DNA of 64,000 nt from Mesorhabditis belari (taxonomy: Eukaryota; Nematoda; Chromadorea; Rhabditida; Rhabditidae): NCBI GenBank assembly GCA_958450365.1, contig CAUEEP010000737.1:36001-100000 (forward strand). The letters run 5' to 3'. Below are positions 1 through 15,000 of this stretch, piece after piece. The notes under the pieces were generated by a model, which saw only the letters and a program-made list of their open reading frames with translations, did not search any database and was not told the DNA's origin. The position numbers were made by a program, and so were the translations under genes. Every line of letters starts with the position of its first letter. Position 1 is the stretch's first letter.

Positions 1-3000
1 ATTTAAACGCTAAAAATTTGTACTTAAAAGTAAACTTACTGATATTCTTCTCCTTCTTTCAGATTCAATACATCCGCTTCACATTGAGGACCAACCTAAA
101 AGAAAATTGGTGATTAAAGATCCATTGAAAACAACTGTTTCAATTAAGCTTCAGTTGTAAACTATAAATTGTACAAGCTTTAGAATCTTATTGTAAACTT
201 GTTTAGAAACTATATCTATTCATTTTGAGGCAGATTATTTATGAAATCAACTCAGAAACTCACTTTCGCGCACTCTTGCCACTCTTTTCCGTGTTTGCTT
301 TTCTTTTCAATGATGTAGCCAGTGATCGGTGCACCACCATCAGAGCTTGGAGGTTCCCAGGCAAGGGATACCTAGATTTTCATTTATTACTCTAATAAAC
401 CACCATAATGATGACATAATGATCGTAATAATATTTACCTTGTTCGAATCCCAATCAACAATATCGGGTGGCGGGGGTTTTCCGGGTTCATCGTACGGAT
501 TCTTCGCTTTGGTCTCTTTATCAGCATTCAACGCATCCGATGCTCCCTCTTTATTCACGGCTTTCACACGGAATTGATACGTTTGTCCCTTTTTCAAGCC
601 ATCAATATGTGCCTAAATTCTTTTTATCTAGTTTTTTGTAGTTAGAAATCTCACCTTTGTGTCTTTCACTTTGGCACACGGTACCCATCGGCCAGTGGAT
701 GTGTCGAGCTTCTCAACCTCGTAGTACTCGATCGGCTCACCGCCATCATCCTCTGAAAGTTATATTATACTATCTAAGATCTATATCTAGATTATGTTTA
801 GATAAATTTCTATGTAAAAAAATTTGACTTGGTGGTTTCCAGGCGAGATTGCAATTGTCTTCGAAGACGTCGGTGACCTCAAGTGGACCCTCAGGTTTCG
901 CGGGGCGATCGAGCACCTAAAAATTGAGTGGTGCATTGGGTTTACGGATAGAAATTGTTAACAAACACCTAATTACTGGTAGCTATTGTTATCTATAAGC
1001 TATAAGCTTTAGCAGCTATTTGTCATCTTAAAAGCTCTCCATAATCACCGTAAGATTTGCCGCCTCGGTATCCTCTCCATAGGAGTTTTTCACTGTCAAC
1101 CGATATTCTCCAATATCGCCTCGAGCTGCCGCTGAAATGCAGAGAATCGTGTGATCGGTTTTCTTTGTCTCAATCGAGAGCCGAGCGTTCATCTCAACGG
1201 CTTTTCCGTCTCTTGTCCAGGTTACCTAGAATTTTTTGTTTGGATGATCGTCTTCGCCATGGCCGAGTGGCTAAGCGCCCTGTATCTCAGTCGGAACTAG
1301 TCGGGAGATCAAGGGTTCAGTCCCGCCGCCTAGCTCCCGGTTCTTTTTTCATATTTTGTTTCCCTATGTTTAGGACTTGTGCTTGTGTATTGTATGTACA
1401 TTATTCGTGCGTGAATTCTATTTTAAAGTTCTCTCACATCCGGTGGTGGTTCTCCTCCAATCTTCACATCCCATCTCACAGATTGTCCGGCTTTCACAGT
1501 GATCGATCGAAGGCATTCGTGTTTCAGCCAAGCAGGGACGAATTTCGGCTTAGCCATTTGTTTCTCAGATGGTTCCGAGGGTTGACCGGCGCCGCCCTAG
1601 AATTCCAAATGTTAAAAAATGAAAGATGTCAGAGCTTGGATTAAATGTAGTAGAATAAAAAAAATTTACCTTGTTCACAGCTCTCACTCGGAATTGATAT
1701 TCAGATCCCTCCTTGAGTCCTTTCACCGAAGCATTCGTCGTTGGTGATCTCATGATCTCTTTCCATTCTTTTGTCACCGGATCTAGAGAGATCTTAGTTT
1801 TCAAGGCTTTAAAGCACAAATCCACCTCTCACTTCAACAATGTATTGCTCAATTGGGGCTCCACCGTCTTTCTGGAATGGAAATTAGATATAATTATGAT
1901 AGTTAAACATAAATGTAAGTTTAACAATTTGCTTACCAATGGCGGATCCCAGGCAAGATCAATCCGATCGGCGTCATAGTCGGTGACCATCGGACGCCCG
2001 GGTTTTCCCGGTTCATCCCACGGATCCTAGATAAGAGTTTGTATTCAAATTTTAATATATAATTCATATCTAGCTTTAATTTGCAAATTTTATAACTAAA
2101 ACTAACTATCTACAGTACTGGACAATGAAATATCATATTTGAAAATCGATCGTCACTTTTGCGCGTCTGTAACTCCTTTGTCTTTGAGTTTAAACTATTA
2201 GTGTTATACATTTTCTGAAGGCTCTTTTTAAGGGCTACACAATGGTAATATTAATATTTAGAAATACGGTAAAGACATGGGAGTTACAGACGCGCGAAAG
2301 TGACGATCTTTTTTCAAATATGATATTTCATTGTCCAGTAGTGTAGCTATTAGATTTCTATTGGAGATCCCGATCTTTATTCAAAAGTTTGTAAAAATTC
2401 AGCGAATTGCGTTTTTTGTACGGTCTATCAACAAAAGTCGATAAAGCCAGTGCGCTAGAAAGCGTGCGTTTACTTGTAATCACAAAGTACACATACCTTG
2501 ATCGTCGTGTAATCATCAGCAGTGAGTGGCTCCGATTCTCCCTCGTTGTTCACGGCTTTGACTCTGGAATTTGGGATTCCATTTAAGCTTAGGATTCGAT
2601 AACATAGAAACAGTACTAGATATTAACAGTAATACAATTGTTCAGTACTAGTTACTAACAATAATACAATTGATTTTACCTAAACTTGTAGTTTCCCTTG
2701 TTCTTGAGGCCTTTCACTTTGAGATTCGTGGTGCCCGGGTCGACTCGGCCGACCTAAAAACGGAATTTAAGTCAATCCTGAGTTAGATTTGATTCCAGAG
2801 AATTATCTGGTTCACTGGTTTGGTTAATTCTACCCATAGCTGAGCTCATCTCCAATCAGATTTCATTGAAAATCTTCTGATCTGCAATCTGGGATCCAGC
2901 TCAATCTAAACCACTACTTGACTCAATTTTACCTCAACAAATTTGCCCTTTTGATCCAAATCTTGTGCCTCAACAATGTATCCAGTCAACGGATCTCCTC

Positions 3001-6000
3001 CATCTAGATTCAATTATTATCCATAAACTCCAAACTTTCTACCATCTTTTGGTGGATTCCAGCCGACTGTCGCTCCGTCAGCGCACACATCACTCACGTC
3101 AAGTGGGCCTAAAAAAACGACATAATGTACAGTATTCCAGTACGGTAAAATACAGTGCATTACTTGACTTACCCTCTGGTGGCGCCGGTCTACCCACAAC
3201 GGTGACCACGGCCGAGTCTTCGCAAGTGCCCGACGGATTCTTGAGCACAATCGTGAACTTGCCCGAATCACCGCGCTCAGCGTTCTCGATCTGGAAATGA
3301 TCGTGCTTAAAATATCTGAATTGAATCTGAAAGCTTACCTTTAACACGTGTCTTCCCCTTTCTGTTGTCATCTTCACTCGACCGCCCGATTTCAGTGGTT
3401 TTCCATTCACCAACCAGCTCACTTCAGGCGTCGGTTCTCCAGAGATCGGCACGTCATATTTGATCGTTTCACCCACTTTCAAGCGTTGATCTTTGATGCC
3501 GCCTTTGATGAAACGAGGCTCACCTAAATTAGGGTTAGATAGGAAAGTAGGCTAGTGGTAAAGTATCGTAGTAGTACATCAGAACAGCACAGTACATCAG
3601 AACTACAATAGAATGACCAGCTTTCTCTTACCGGTACAAAACTGTGTACTGGTAACAATTCTCGTACTTGGCTTAGCTTTTGCTTTCACCGATCGTCCAT
3701 GATCATTCGGATCACCGGGACCGGCTTTGTTGACGGCTTTGATCCGGTAATAATACTCTTTTCCCTCCACCACTCGTTCATCAGTAAACGTCTGCTTAGC
3801 CTCTTTTGGATCATGCGCAATCGAGCCAACACGATTCCAATCCTAGAATTTCATTCTTAGCAATATGTAAACAATTATGCTACTAAAGATCTTTACTTAA
3901 AGCTAGAATTGATTTTAAGTATATATCAGTTTGACTTTAAGATCAACTTTAAAATTATCGTACTTATCAGCTCAAATTTTCGACCTAGAATTAGTCTTGC
4001 TTACTGCAAAAATGTAAAGAAATGAATGGCAAAGAATTTGGAATCAAGGGGAATTGAACCTTCTCCTTCTGCCCTTGATTTTCTGCTTATCAGGCAGATG
4101 CTCTACCACTGAGCTATAGCGGCTTCTTTGCCAAAGAAGAATCTAGTCTTACAAACCTTTTCACTCTTCTCTCTCCTCTCAATGATATACTCTTCTAATG
4201 GTGCTCCACCGTCATCTAAATGATTTAAGTACATAAATTTATTACATAGTACATAAATTGACTACATAGTACATAAATATATTGTATATCGAAGACATAG
4301 AATACAGTAAACCCAACCCTCTGGTGGATCCCAGGCAATCGTGATGTGATCATTATCGACATCGACGAAGTCCATATTTCTCGGTTTTCCGGGCACAGCT
4401 GAAAGTTTAAAAGGGATAAAGCAACTGGATAACTGGATAAGCGATTAAATTCAAACTAATCTATTCAAACTAATCTAAAAGCTGATCACTTACTGTAAGG
4501 ATTCTTGGCGAGGATCGTCTCTCCAGTCAATGGATCGGACAATCCGACATCGTTCAGTGCTTTCACTCGGAACTTGTACTCGCCATGTTCTTTGAGGTCT
4601 TTCACCTGAATTTAAAAATTTCCATTTATTTTTAAGCTTATCTTTACCATACCTTGAAACCAGCTCCCTTTGTCTCTCCAATTTTCGCCCATTGACCCGA
4701 TCGTCCCTCTTGCATCTCAACAATGTAAGCTTTTGCCGGGTTCTCCTCGCCTAGAATTCGACTTTATTAAGATAAAGTAGTACTAGTACCGTAATCTATA
4801 CAATACTCTATACAATCCACTAATCATTACCATAATCTCAATCACCGACCTTTATCTCCTTCTCCCCATTTGAGATCACAGCCCTCAGCGGTAACATTCG
4901 TTGTCTCCAATGGGCCTTTCGGTGGCTTTGGTTTATCCTAAAGTTCAAAAGTTAAACAAATTATATAACTTTCTATTTAAGTAATAATACCTTAACATAG
5001 AGCTCAAATGGTGCAAGGGCTGTTCCAGCTGAATTCCCCAACTCGAGAGCCCATTTCCCGGCATCGGCGAGCGCTGGGTTCTTCCATTTGATCACTGCCT
5101 CGTCGCCTTCAATCACCACCTAGAATTTATTTATCATTGAATCCAATAATTTGCATTTCTCACCTCAACAAGATCTCTCATTTTATCCAAATCGACGGGT
5201 TGTCCATTCTTTAGTAAGCGAATTTTCGGTAAATTTCGCTGTCCCTTGATTGAGAACGGGATTCTCACCTAGAAATAGTTGATAAGAAAAAAAGCATTGT
5301 TAAGATTAAATGGTGATTTAAATGGTGATTTAAAAGCTAATATCAAACTTCCTTACTTCACACGGTTCTCCAGCTTTCGCCTCGATTGTTTTTGGTTTCC
5401 AGTTAAAGACAGGTTTCTTCTCACCCTCACCAACTGTGACTAGGCAAGAGCCTCGAAGGCCAGCCTAAAGAAGAAGAAGACCATGACCTCTACTGTAATC
5501 ACAAACCTGATCAAACTCGTACGTGTCCCCTTCACCCATCTCGATCTTCGAGATCTTCAATGTGTGCACTCCATTTCTCGAGCTACACTCGAATTTCCCA
5601 CCAGGTTTTGATGAAATTGGCTAGATTTTGCAATTTTGAGGATTTCTCTAAAGAAATTGACAAACCTTTCCTTTAACAAACCATGTGCCAGGCGTTTTTG
5701 TGTCCTTTGTCTCACAACGGAGATCAACTGTTTCTTTCTCGATTACATCCATGTCTTTGAGAGGAACGATGAACTTGTTAAGGGCTAAAAAGTAAATAAT
5801 TCTTTATGATTATGTTGTTTTCTAAAAAGTACTCCGATTTCTGTCTTTCTTGTCTTTGTCTTTCAATTTAGAAATCACAAAGAATCACAAGAAAAGCTAA
5901 TCGCGTAAGCTTAATGGGATTGCGATAGCTTTTTTGGAAAGGAAATCAGGTGTACTTTAAGGTAAAGCTTGTAGCTGTTTTCATTGAAAGCTAAACCAGC

Positions 6001-9000
6001 CAACGATCAAAACCCACGTTCAACAATGAGTTGAGCCATCGTCGTGTCATCTTTTGTTTTACATTTATACTCTCCATGATCCTCAATCCTTGCTCCAATC
6101 ACATGCAAACGACGCTTTCTCATCGTACGCTCTTCTTTGAAATGTTTACCATCAGGTTCGATCTAGAATAGAGGAAATTGTCTTTTATTTTGTTACAGTA
6201 ACTTGAGTCCTATAAGTTCGTCTCAAAGAAAATCCCTCCAATTGCTCTAATAGAAACGGATAGGGTACAGAAAATAGGCTAGACTGATTTGAATGGAAAT
6301 TTTACAGCTAGAAGATAGAGTAATTGTAAAGGCTATTGTAGTCTAAAAAAATTGATAGATAGAGTAACGAGAAAGTATTGTGAGCCTAAAGCTACCTTGA
6401 CTCCATCGTGCCACCACTGTACATCAGCATCTTTATCATTGACATCACATTCAAGAAATGTTGTCCCTCTCTCGTCAACTCTTTGCGATTTCAATGGGAT
6501 CACGAAAGTGTCTCGTGGCTCTAGACCGTCAATGTTTTAAAATCAATCAAAATCAACTCTACCTTCAACATAAACTTGAACTTTCGATAGTACATCCTCA
6601 CTGATGTACGCTGTCCATTCTCCCTCATCTTCTTGCACAATCTCGTGAATGGTCACCGTGCAACGACCCACAGGATCCTTGTCAATCGTAAAGCGCTTAT
6701 CATTTCTGAAACAGATTCTCTATGAAACAGATTCTCTATGAAACAGATTCCCTATGAAAAAGTAATCCTAGAGTACTCAAAAGCAATGAATAATCAAATT
6801 TAACAAAAAAAATTACTCATCAATCGGTTTCCCATTTCTCAACCATTTCAACGGTGCTCTTGCTGAGTTGACTTTACACGTGAGGACTCCATTCTTTGTG
6901 CGATAAACTTCTTGTGTGTTTGGCAGTGGATTCACGAAACTGTACTTCATTGGAGGCTCTGAAAGCATAAAATATTATTTAATTTTTAAGTAAATCAATA
7001 TAACGAACCGTCAACAACGAGATTCGCATTTGTTTTTACTCCATTCGCCTCACAAGTGTACATGCCCGAGTCGTCGACTTCGGGATTATTGATGATGAGT
7101 GTGCACGTGGCTTTTTCGATCACAATCTAAATCCAATAAACGTTTTATTGTCTATAGATCTAGATTTACAACTACCGTAAATACTGTAATAGTACTAACA
7201 ATAGTACCCCACTCCCCTCGTACAGTTCGGAGCGTAGCGTAGTCTAGCTTTGGACGCGTTTTTCTCGACACTGGTTTATGCTACAATGCGCGCGAAGGTA
7301 TCAAAAAATAGCCCTGAATTTCAGCTATTTTTTGATATCTAAGCCCGCATTGTAGCATAAACCAGTGTCGAGAAAAACTCGTTCAAAGCTAGACTACGCA
7401 ACACTCCGCACCGTCATTATGGGGGTGGGGGTACTATTACAGTATTTACGGTAGATTCTTTTATTTTTACCTTATATTTCAATCCACCAGAGAATATTTC
7501 TTTCCTATCTTTGTACCAGCGAATTTTCGCGTTCGTCCGCGAGTACGTGCACTTCCATTCGACAATTTTGTCTGTCTAAAAAGAAAAATCAATATTTAAT
7601 AGCTGAGTTCCAATAGCTGAGTATCTAAATAAATTCAAAAAGCTCACCAATTGCTGAACCCGTTTATCTTTCAACGGTTCCACCCATTGCTCAACCTTTT
7701 TGCCCGGGAACAAACTCTAAAATGATTCTTTTATTATATAATATATATAAAATCTATTTATTAATTACTTATTAAATCTATTTAAATATAAATCCTCTCA
7801 AAAAGCGCTTCAATTTTAAAATTCGTTTTTCTTCCGCCTTACGCCAACCTTGCGTTTCCTCTAAAAGCCCCCACAGTTTCTTTTTTTAATCGAGTTATTA
7901 AATTCTGGAACATTTTACCCCCTGATGTTCGCGATATTTCCACCTTGGCTAGATTTAAAGCCTAAAGGCTAGGCTAGATATTTCGGCAATTGATTTGACT
8001 GCTCTGTGATTCTTTCTTGAGGTATCTATTTATCTTTTGGGTGTGTTTTGAGTGGTGTCCCGGATAATTATTGTGATTTTGTTTTTGTCGCTATTCAACT
8101 GAATAAAGCATATATATAATTTTATATCAAAAAATTTGTGATTTACCTGTCTCCTCTCAGCCTCGCTCAACTCTTTCTCTTTGGGCTCTTTTTGTTGACC
8201 ACTTGAGGTATCTCTAAAAAAAGTTTGCCTTTAAAAACTAAAATATCTAAAGTAATCATTACGATTGCAAACATTACAAACATTACAAACCTTCTTTTGA
8301 GCATTGCCCTAAAATCTGCTCCTCCTTGGTTGTCGGTGGTGACGAGGAGTTTAATCTCGGCGGTATCGCTACCGTGTGAATTCGAGACAGTCACACTGGA
8401 AAATCAAACACTTTATCTGATTTGAAGTATCACGAGAATATTAAACATCTAAACTATCAAATCCACTCACGAATAGACTCCATCATCTTGATTTCGACAC
8501 TTGCTGATCGCTAGATGCGCTTTGTTCTCCTCTCCATTCGTATGCTGCTTGAAACGGCCACCGCTCATCACCTAAGAGATTCAGAAATGACAAAACTACA
8601 TAATAACCGTCTTTTGAATAGATACAATAAAAAAATCTTCTTTTAAAGTTCTGCTTCTGAAATAGCTTCTGAAAAATTTCCCTTTTCAAACCTCTCTCAT
8701 TCCCTTTTTCCATGTAATCTTTGGCACCGGGTCGCCTTCGATTTTGATGGTCAGGGCTGCGGTTTCATCTAAAAAAATCATGAAATAATAGATTCTATAT
8801 TCATAATCGATTTCTTATCTTACTAATTAACTACAAAATTTTCTTTGTAGCATTTTTGAACGTTTTTTTGTTGTTTGTGAAGACGGAGACGTCTTGAAAA
8901 AGTTGTCGTTTTGAAAACTGTCGAAAAAAAACTGTCGAAAACATCAAAAAAGAGGATATAATGTTGTAAAATTTATGAGTAATAATAGCTTTAAAAGATT

Positions 9001-12000
9001 AGATTTGAAACAAATGCTTAAGAACTTATTTTAAAAGAAAAACTGTTTTAAAAATGATTCCTAAAAACCTATTTTAGAAGAACAGTTCAAGTTTCGTTTG
9101 GCTACCGGTTTAACTCTGAAGTAAGGGATAAGTTCCCAGCCTGACGGTAGGGGAACCCTGTCGATGTGGCTCATTGGTAGGGCGTTGGCCTGGTAAGTGG
9201 TCGTGGTAGCAAGAGGCCGCGGGTTCGAATCCCAGGGGGTGACATTTTTTGGATTCGCAGCCAAAAGAACCGTCCGACTCTGGCTCTAAGTTTAACAACA
9301 AGCTTGCTTGCTTGACTCACAGTAAATTGAAAGTAAAATATTCAAAAGAGGAGTCAATTTCACTCACAGCGATACTTCCATTCTTTAGCCTTTCAAGCCT
9401 ACAATAAAAGATTTAAAACAACTGAATTCCAGTTGTGTTTGGTGAAATTTGAAATTGAATTATAATTTGAAAACCCACTCTCAAGAACAGTGACACTTTC
9501 GTCAAAATCGACAATTTTCGCCGGAGTTCCCGCTCCACCAACAGCTTTTAGCGGGGTTTGAGCTTTCTCAAGGAGTTCCGAGATCGATTCACGACGAAGA
9601 TCTACAGAACCACGACGCTGAAAATTAAGGAATCAAAATTGATAAAACAATAAAAGTGTGTTATCTGGAAGCTGAAAGGGATTAGTGGATGGAGTCCAAG
9701 TTTTGATCAAAAGCTGATGATCAAAAGCTGATGATCAAAAGCTGATGATCAAAAGCTGATGATCAAAAGCTGATGATCAAAAGCTGATGATCAAAAGCTG
9801 ATGATCAAAAGCTGATGATTTTGATAGAAGCTGATGATTTTCATAGATCAAAATCATCAGCTTTTGATTTAAAACTTGTCTCAAAAGCATGCAGGGGACA
9901 GGTTGATGATTTGAGGATGGAGAAGTCACATTCTCTTACGACAGAATCGCGACGGGACGAGTCGCTCTCCCACATGGATCCTCTCCTCGATTGTCCGGGA
10001 CTATCATCATCTTTCGGTTTCTGTGCCACTTTCTTCAGTTTCACTCCTTCTAACGGATTCGTCTCTTCTTTTCGCCCAACTTGCCTCCCTTTTAAGCTCT
10101 TTTTCGGATCCTCAATCGCTTCTTTAGCTTGCTCTTTTTGTCGAGTCTTCAGCAGAGATTTTGGCTGGAATTTTTTTTTGCTGAAATTCTTAATATCTCT
10201 AAAAATTCTTTAACAAAAGCTTCTATTAGTTCACAGCACTTGCATAAACGTTAATCAACAGTAAAACTGGAAAATAACTTTAGATTTTCTCAGAATAAAG
10301 TTATTTTTCAGGCAATCTACCGGTGTCACTTGTTCGGGTTTCGTTCCATCAGCGAAACTCGTCTTTTTCACGCCAACTTGTTGATCTTTCGCCTAGAATG
10401 GAGAAAAGAAAAATAGAATAAAACATGCTAGGGGAAAGATACCGTAATTCTCTAATGAAATTATTGATTCATTGACAATACATGATTAAAAGTACGTTAC
10501 AGTTTATAAAAATTGAAATTAGAAGCAAATTTTGATCAGAATTTGATCAAAATTTGATCCGCAATGCTTCTCTTGGCTCAATGCTAATATTTCTTATAGA
10601 AGGATTACGGTATAGAGATTTTTGTTTCAAAAAAAAAAAAGATGAAAGACAGAAAGGAAAAGAATTGAAGGGGAAAAATGGACACCTTTTGTTGATGTTT
10701 TGTTCTTTTGATCCTCATTTTTTGTTTGTTAGTGTTACACAGCCAACACTCGAAAATAGATATCAATCTAAAAAGTTGTTAATGATTAGAAAAACTGAAT
10801 TTGATGAATATTTAGCTAGAGATATTGCTGGCGAGAGTTGCTAACTAGCCAGAGTTGCTAACTAGCAAGAGTTGCTAACTAGCAAGAGTTGATAACTAGC
10901 CAGAGTTGCTAACTAGCAAGAGTTGCTAACTAGCAAGAGTTGCTAACTGCTAACCGATTCTACTCTTAAGTTATAATCGTTAATTACTAAGAAGGTAGAC
11001 TTACTAAAAAGTTATAGAGCTTGTGGATATGCTTAGAATAACAGATCAGATATAAATCCATAGTATTTCCTATTCTACAGTATTATAGATAGTATTTGGT
11101 GCTATAGATTACATATACTAAATCTACAGTACTACTTACATAGATCTTATCTATCTATAAGTAGTACTTAAAGATAGGAAAGATCTAGATAAGTATACTT
11201 AAAGATAGATAAGATTTAGAGAAGTAGTACTTATCTATCTTTAAGTACTACTTCTCTAGATCATATCTATTTATAAGTATACTTATCTAGATCATATCTA
11301 TCTTTAAATATACTTATCTAGATCATATCTATCTTTAAGCACTACTTCTCTAGATCTTATCTATCTATAAGTATACTTATCTAGATCATATCTATCTTTA
11401 AATATACTTATCTAGATCATATCTATCTATAAGTATACTTATCTAGATCTTATCTATCTTTAAGCACTACTTCTCTAGATCTTATCTATCTATAAGTATA
11501 CTTATCTAGATCTTATCTATCTTTAAGCACTACTTCTCTAGATCTTACCTATCTATAAGTATACTTATCTAGATCATATCTATCTTTAAGTACTACTTCT
11601 CTAGATCTTATCTATCTATAAGTACTACTTATCTAATCTTCTATCTACAAGTACTACTTCTCTAGATCGATTATTAGTCACACAATATATTAATGATCAC
11701 GATGCACACATCAACTCATCTCCAAAAAACAATCGAAAATCAAACCCTACATTATCCGGATCATTTCCGTCCTTTGCCGGCGTCTTGGCTCTTGTGGTGG
11801 ATGTGCCGGCTCGACTCTTTCCCTCAGACACATCCTCTCCCATCGACGACCTCCTCGATCCTCCTTCATGATCCGACACTCCACTATCAGCTCTTCTCTC
11901 GACTTTCTTCAATTGTGTCCTTTCCAATGTTCCCTCAACTCCTTCACTTTGCTCTTTTTTTGCGACTTTTTTTAGTGCAGGCTTTTTGAATTCATGTGGA

Positions 12001-15000
12001 TCATCTTTGGGCTTTTCAACCGGGCGAAGAGTCTTTTTCTGGAAATCAGACAAGAAATTCTTTTTAGCTAGATATCTAAAAAGTACTGTAGTCTTTTTGT
12101 AGCTTTGATTAGCTTAAAAAACTCTTGTAGCTTACTGTAACTGTAACTGTAACTTTAAGAATTCCTCTAACTGATTAAGATAGCTCTAAGGATTGTGTAG
12201 GTTTGAGGTGAAAACCTATCGTAACTGTTTAAAGGTTTTAGCTTTTAGTCAAACGAAGTACCTGCGCAGCTTCAGTGGATTTCGACGAGTCGGCGGTTCT
12301 CTTTTTGAGGAGATCGCGCGCATTCTGGTACATAGCCTTCTCTTCGGCTGGTGGCTGAAATGAGAAAGCACACATTCACACACACAAAATAAAACATGTG
12401 TGAACATGAAAAGACGGAAAAAAAAGAGACAAACGTTTTTTTGGATTTAAATGAGAAATAAATGATACAAAACTGGACAACTGATTTGGTTAAAATGGTT
12501 GCACTCAGGCAATCATTTTAATCAAATCATCACCAAAATGAAAAGCTTAGTGCACTAGAAAAGGTTATGTTTAGCAATTTTTGAACTGGACATGAAACTG
12601 ATGCATGCAAAAATAGGGAAGCGAACTGAAAGATTTTTTGAGGTGATGCATGATGGTGAGGATCGTTTTGTGGATTCGAAATGACGAATGACGTCTGGGA
12701 AATGACGGGGAAATCGGGTACTTAGGGGAAATGTTCGGGGAAATCATTGAATTTTATATCATTGTACGTAAGTACTTACTTTGTACTTACTAAAGTACTT
12801 AAACTGTAGATTTGATTTATAGATTATAGATAACATTATATACAGTACTGGACAATGAAATATGATATTTGAAAAAAGATCGTCACGTTCGCACGTCTGT
12901 AACTTCTTTGTCTTTGAGTTTAAACTATTAGTGTTATACATTTTCTGAAAGCTCTTTTCAAGGGCTACATAATGGTAATATTAATATTTAGAAATACGGT
13001 AAAGACATGGGAGTTATAGACGCGCGAAAGTGACGATCGTTTTTCAAATATCATATTTCATTGTCCAGGACTGTATCTATTCAATTACTTAATCAGTATC
13101 TACATATCTATTCAATTGTATCTATTCAATTACTTAATCAGCTTCTATTAGACTCGAAAAGCGTTATTGTAAATTTGTGGATTCTATGGAATGAGTTGTT
13201 GTGAAGCTTTCAACGCTTATTGACTTATTTAAATGAATCGATAAGTTAGTTGCCTTTAGTGTAACGGGAATCGAGTACATTTTGGTGTAATGGTTAGCAC
13301 ATTTCATCGATAAGCGAAAGGTGACGGGTTCGAGTCCCGCAGCCGTTAAGTTTTTGATCTGCCCAACTGATAACGATAGCGTTTATCAATGTTAAACCTT
13401 AACTTGTTATTGTTTATTGTTTATTGGTTATTGGTTTATTATTTATCTATCAATCTAAAGACAATCTAGAGGCTATCTAGACAATCTAGAGGCTGTCTAG
13501 ACAATCTAGAGGTTATCTAGACAATCTAGAGCCTATCTAGACAATCTAGAGCCTATCTAGACAATCTAGAGGCTATCTAGACAATCTAGAGGCTATCTAG
13601 ACAATCTAGAGGCTGTCTAGACAATCTAGAGGTTATCTAGACAATCTAGAGCCTATCTAGACAATCTAGAGGCTATCTAGACAATCTAGAGGCTATCTAG
13701 ACAATCTAGAGGCTGTCTAGACAATCTAGAGGTTATCTAGACAATCTAGAGCCTATCTAGACAATCTAGAGGCTATCTAGACAATCTAGAGGCTACTTTT
13801 TCTTTAGACAATATTGTTCTTTATTCTTTACTTTGTACTTAAAATGTAAACACACTCTTTCTGTTGCACTCAGGCAACCATTTTAACCAAATCATCACCA
13901 AAATGAAGAGCTTATTGCACCAGAAAGATTATGTTTAGACATTTTTTGAAGGTTACCCGAAAAACTAAGTTAAAAATTGTCTTTTAGGTACTATTTTAAG
14001 ATGTTGATGGGACAAAAACGACGACTTTTTTTCTTGAGTGCAATGGATCTTTTCGAGAAAGAGAAATGGGCAAAAAAGAGAAGATCTTTGCTTGGGTAAA
14101 TATCGAATAAGAAAAAGGGGAAAAGAAGCTCATTTGCAAACGTAAATTATTAGCTTAGCTTAGCTTAGCTTCACTCAAGCTTAGCTTAGCTTCACTCAAG
14201 CTTAGCTTAGCTTCACTCAAGCTTAGCTTAGCTTCACTCAAGCTTAGCTTAGCTTCACTCAAGCTTAGCTTAGCTTCACTCAAGCTTAGCTTAGCTTCAC
14301 TCAAGCTTAGCTTAGCTTCACTCAAGCTTAGCTTAGCTTCACTCAAGCTTAGCTTAGCTTCACTCAAGCTTAGCTTAGCTTCACTCAAGCTTAGCTTAGC
14401 TTCACTCAAGCTTAGCTTAGCTTCACTCAAGCTTAGCTTAGCTTCACTCGACTTTCTATCTAATTTAAGTCAATCAGTCAATCACAAGCTATAGTACTTG
14501 AAAGCTGCAAAAGCAGGATTTGCAAGTGCTGTAAAGGTCTTGAGATCTAGAGATCTAGAGTGTTTTCCTTGCGAGTAAAGTTATTCGAGTCATTTTTTCA
14601 GTAACTTTATTTGGTTAAATCGATGTTTTTTGTCGATTAACTACGAATAATCCTATTGACAGCTGAATATCTTTTAAGCTGAAAGCAAACAGCTGAATAT
14701 CTTTTAAGAGAAGTAAAATAAGTCCTTGTTCATTTTTTTTGAGAGATTTTTCTCAAGTATTCATTTTAGAAAACGCATTCCATCTTCAGGGTACGTTTTA
14801 ATCCAAAAATTGGGGTCAAAATTGAGGAAAGGATAAGGGAAGGTGAGGTAAAGTCTGTGCAGTACACGGGGGATAGATAGATCCCTTCTCTCTCTCAGAT
14901 TTGAGAAGAAGGGATCCACGAAAGGGCTCTCTCTCTCTCTCTCTACACTTTTCTCTCTTACAGGCATACTGTTGCGCGATTTGAGAAGATCTCGAAAGTT

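Noticed and set aside
13458..13797. Possible CRISPR-like array
   Set aside because: Direct head-to-tail 20-bp satellite with no unique spacers, in a eukaryotic intron.
14155..14430. Open frame of 13 SEAKLSL repeats
   Set aside because: Created by a perfect 21-bp non-coding satellite within a twitchin intron; no splice or start context.
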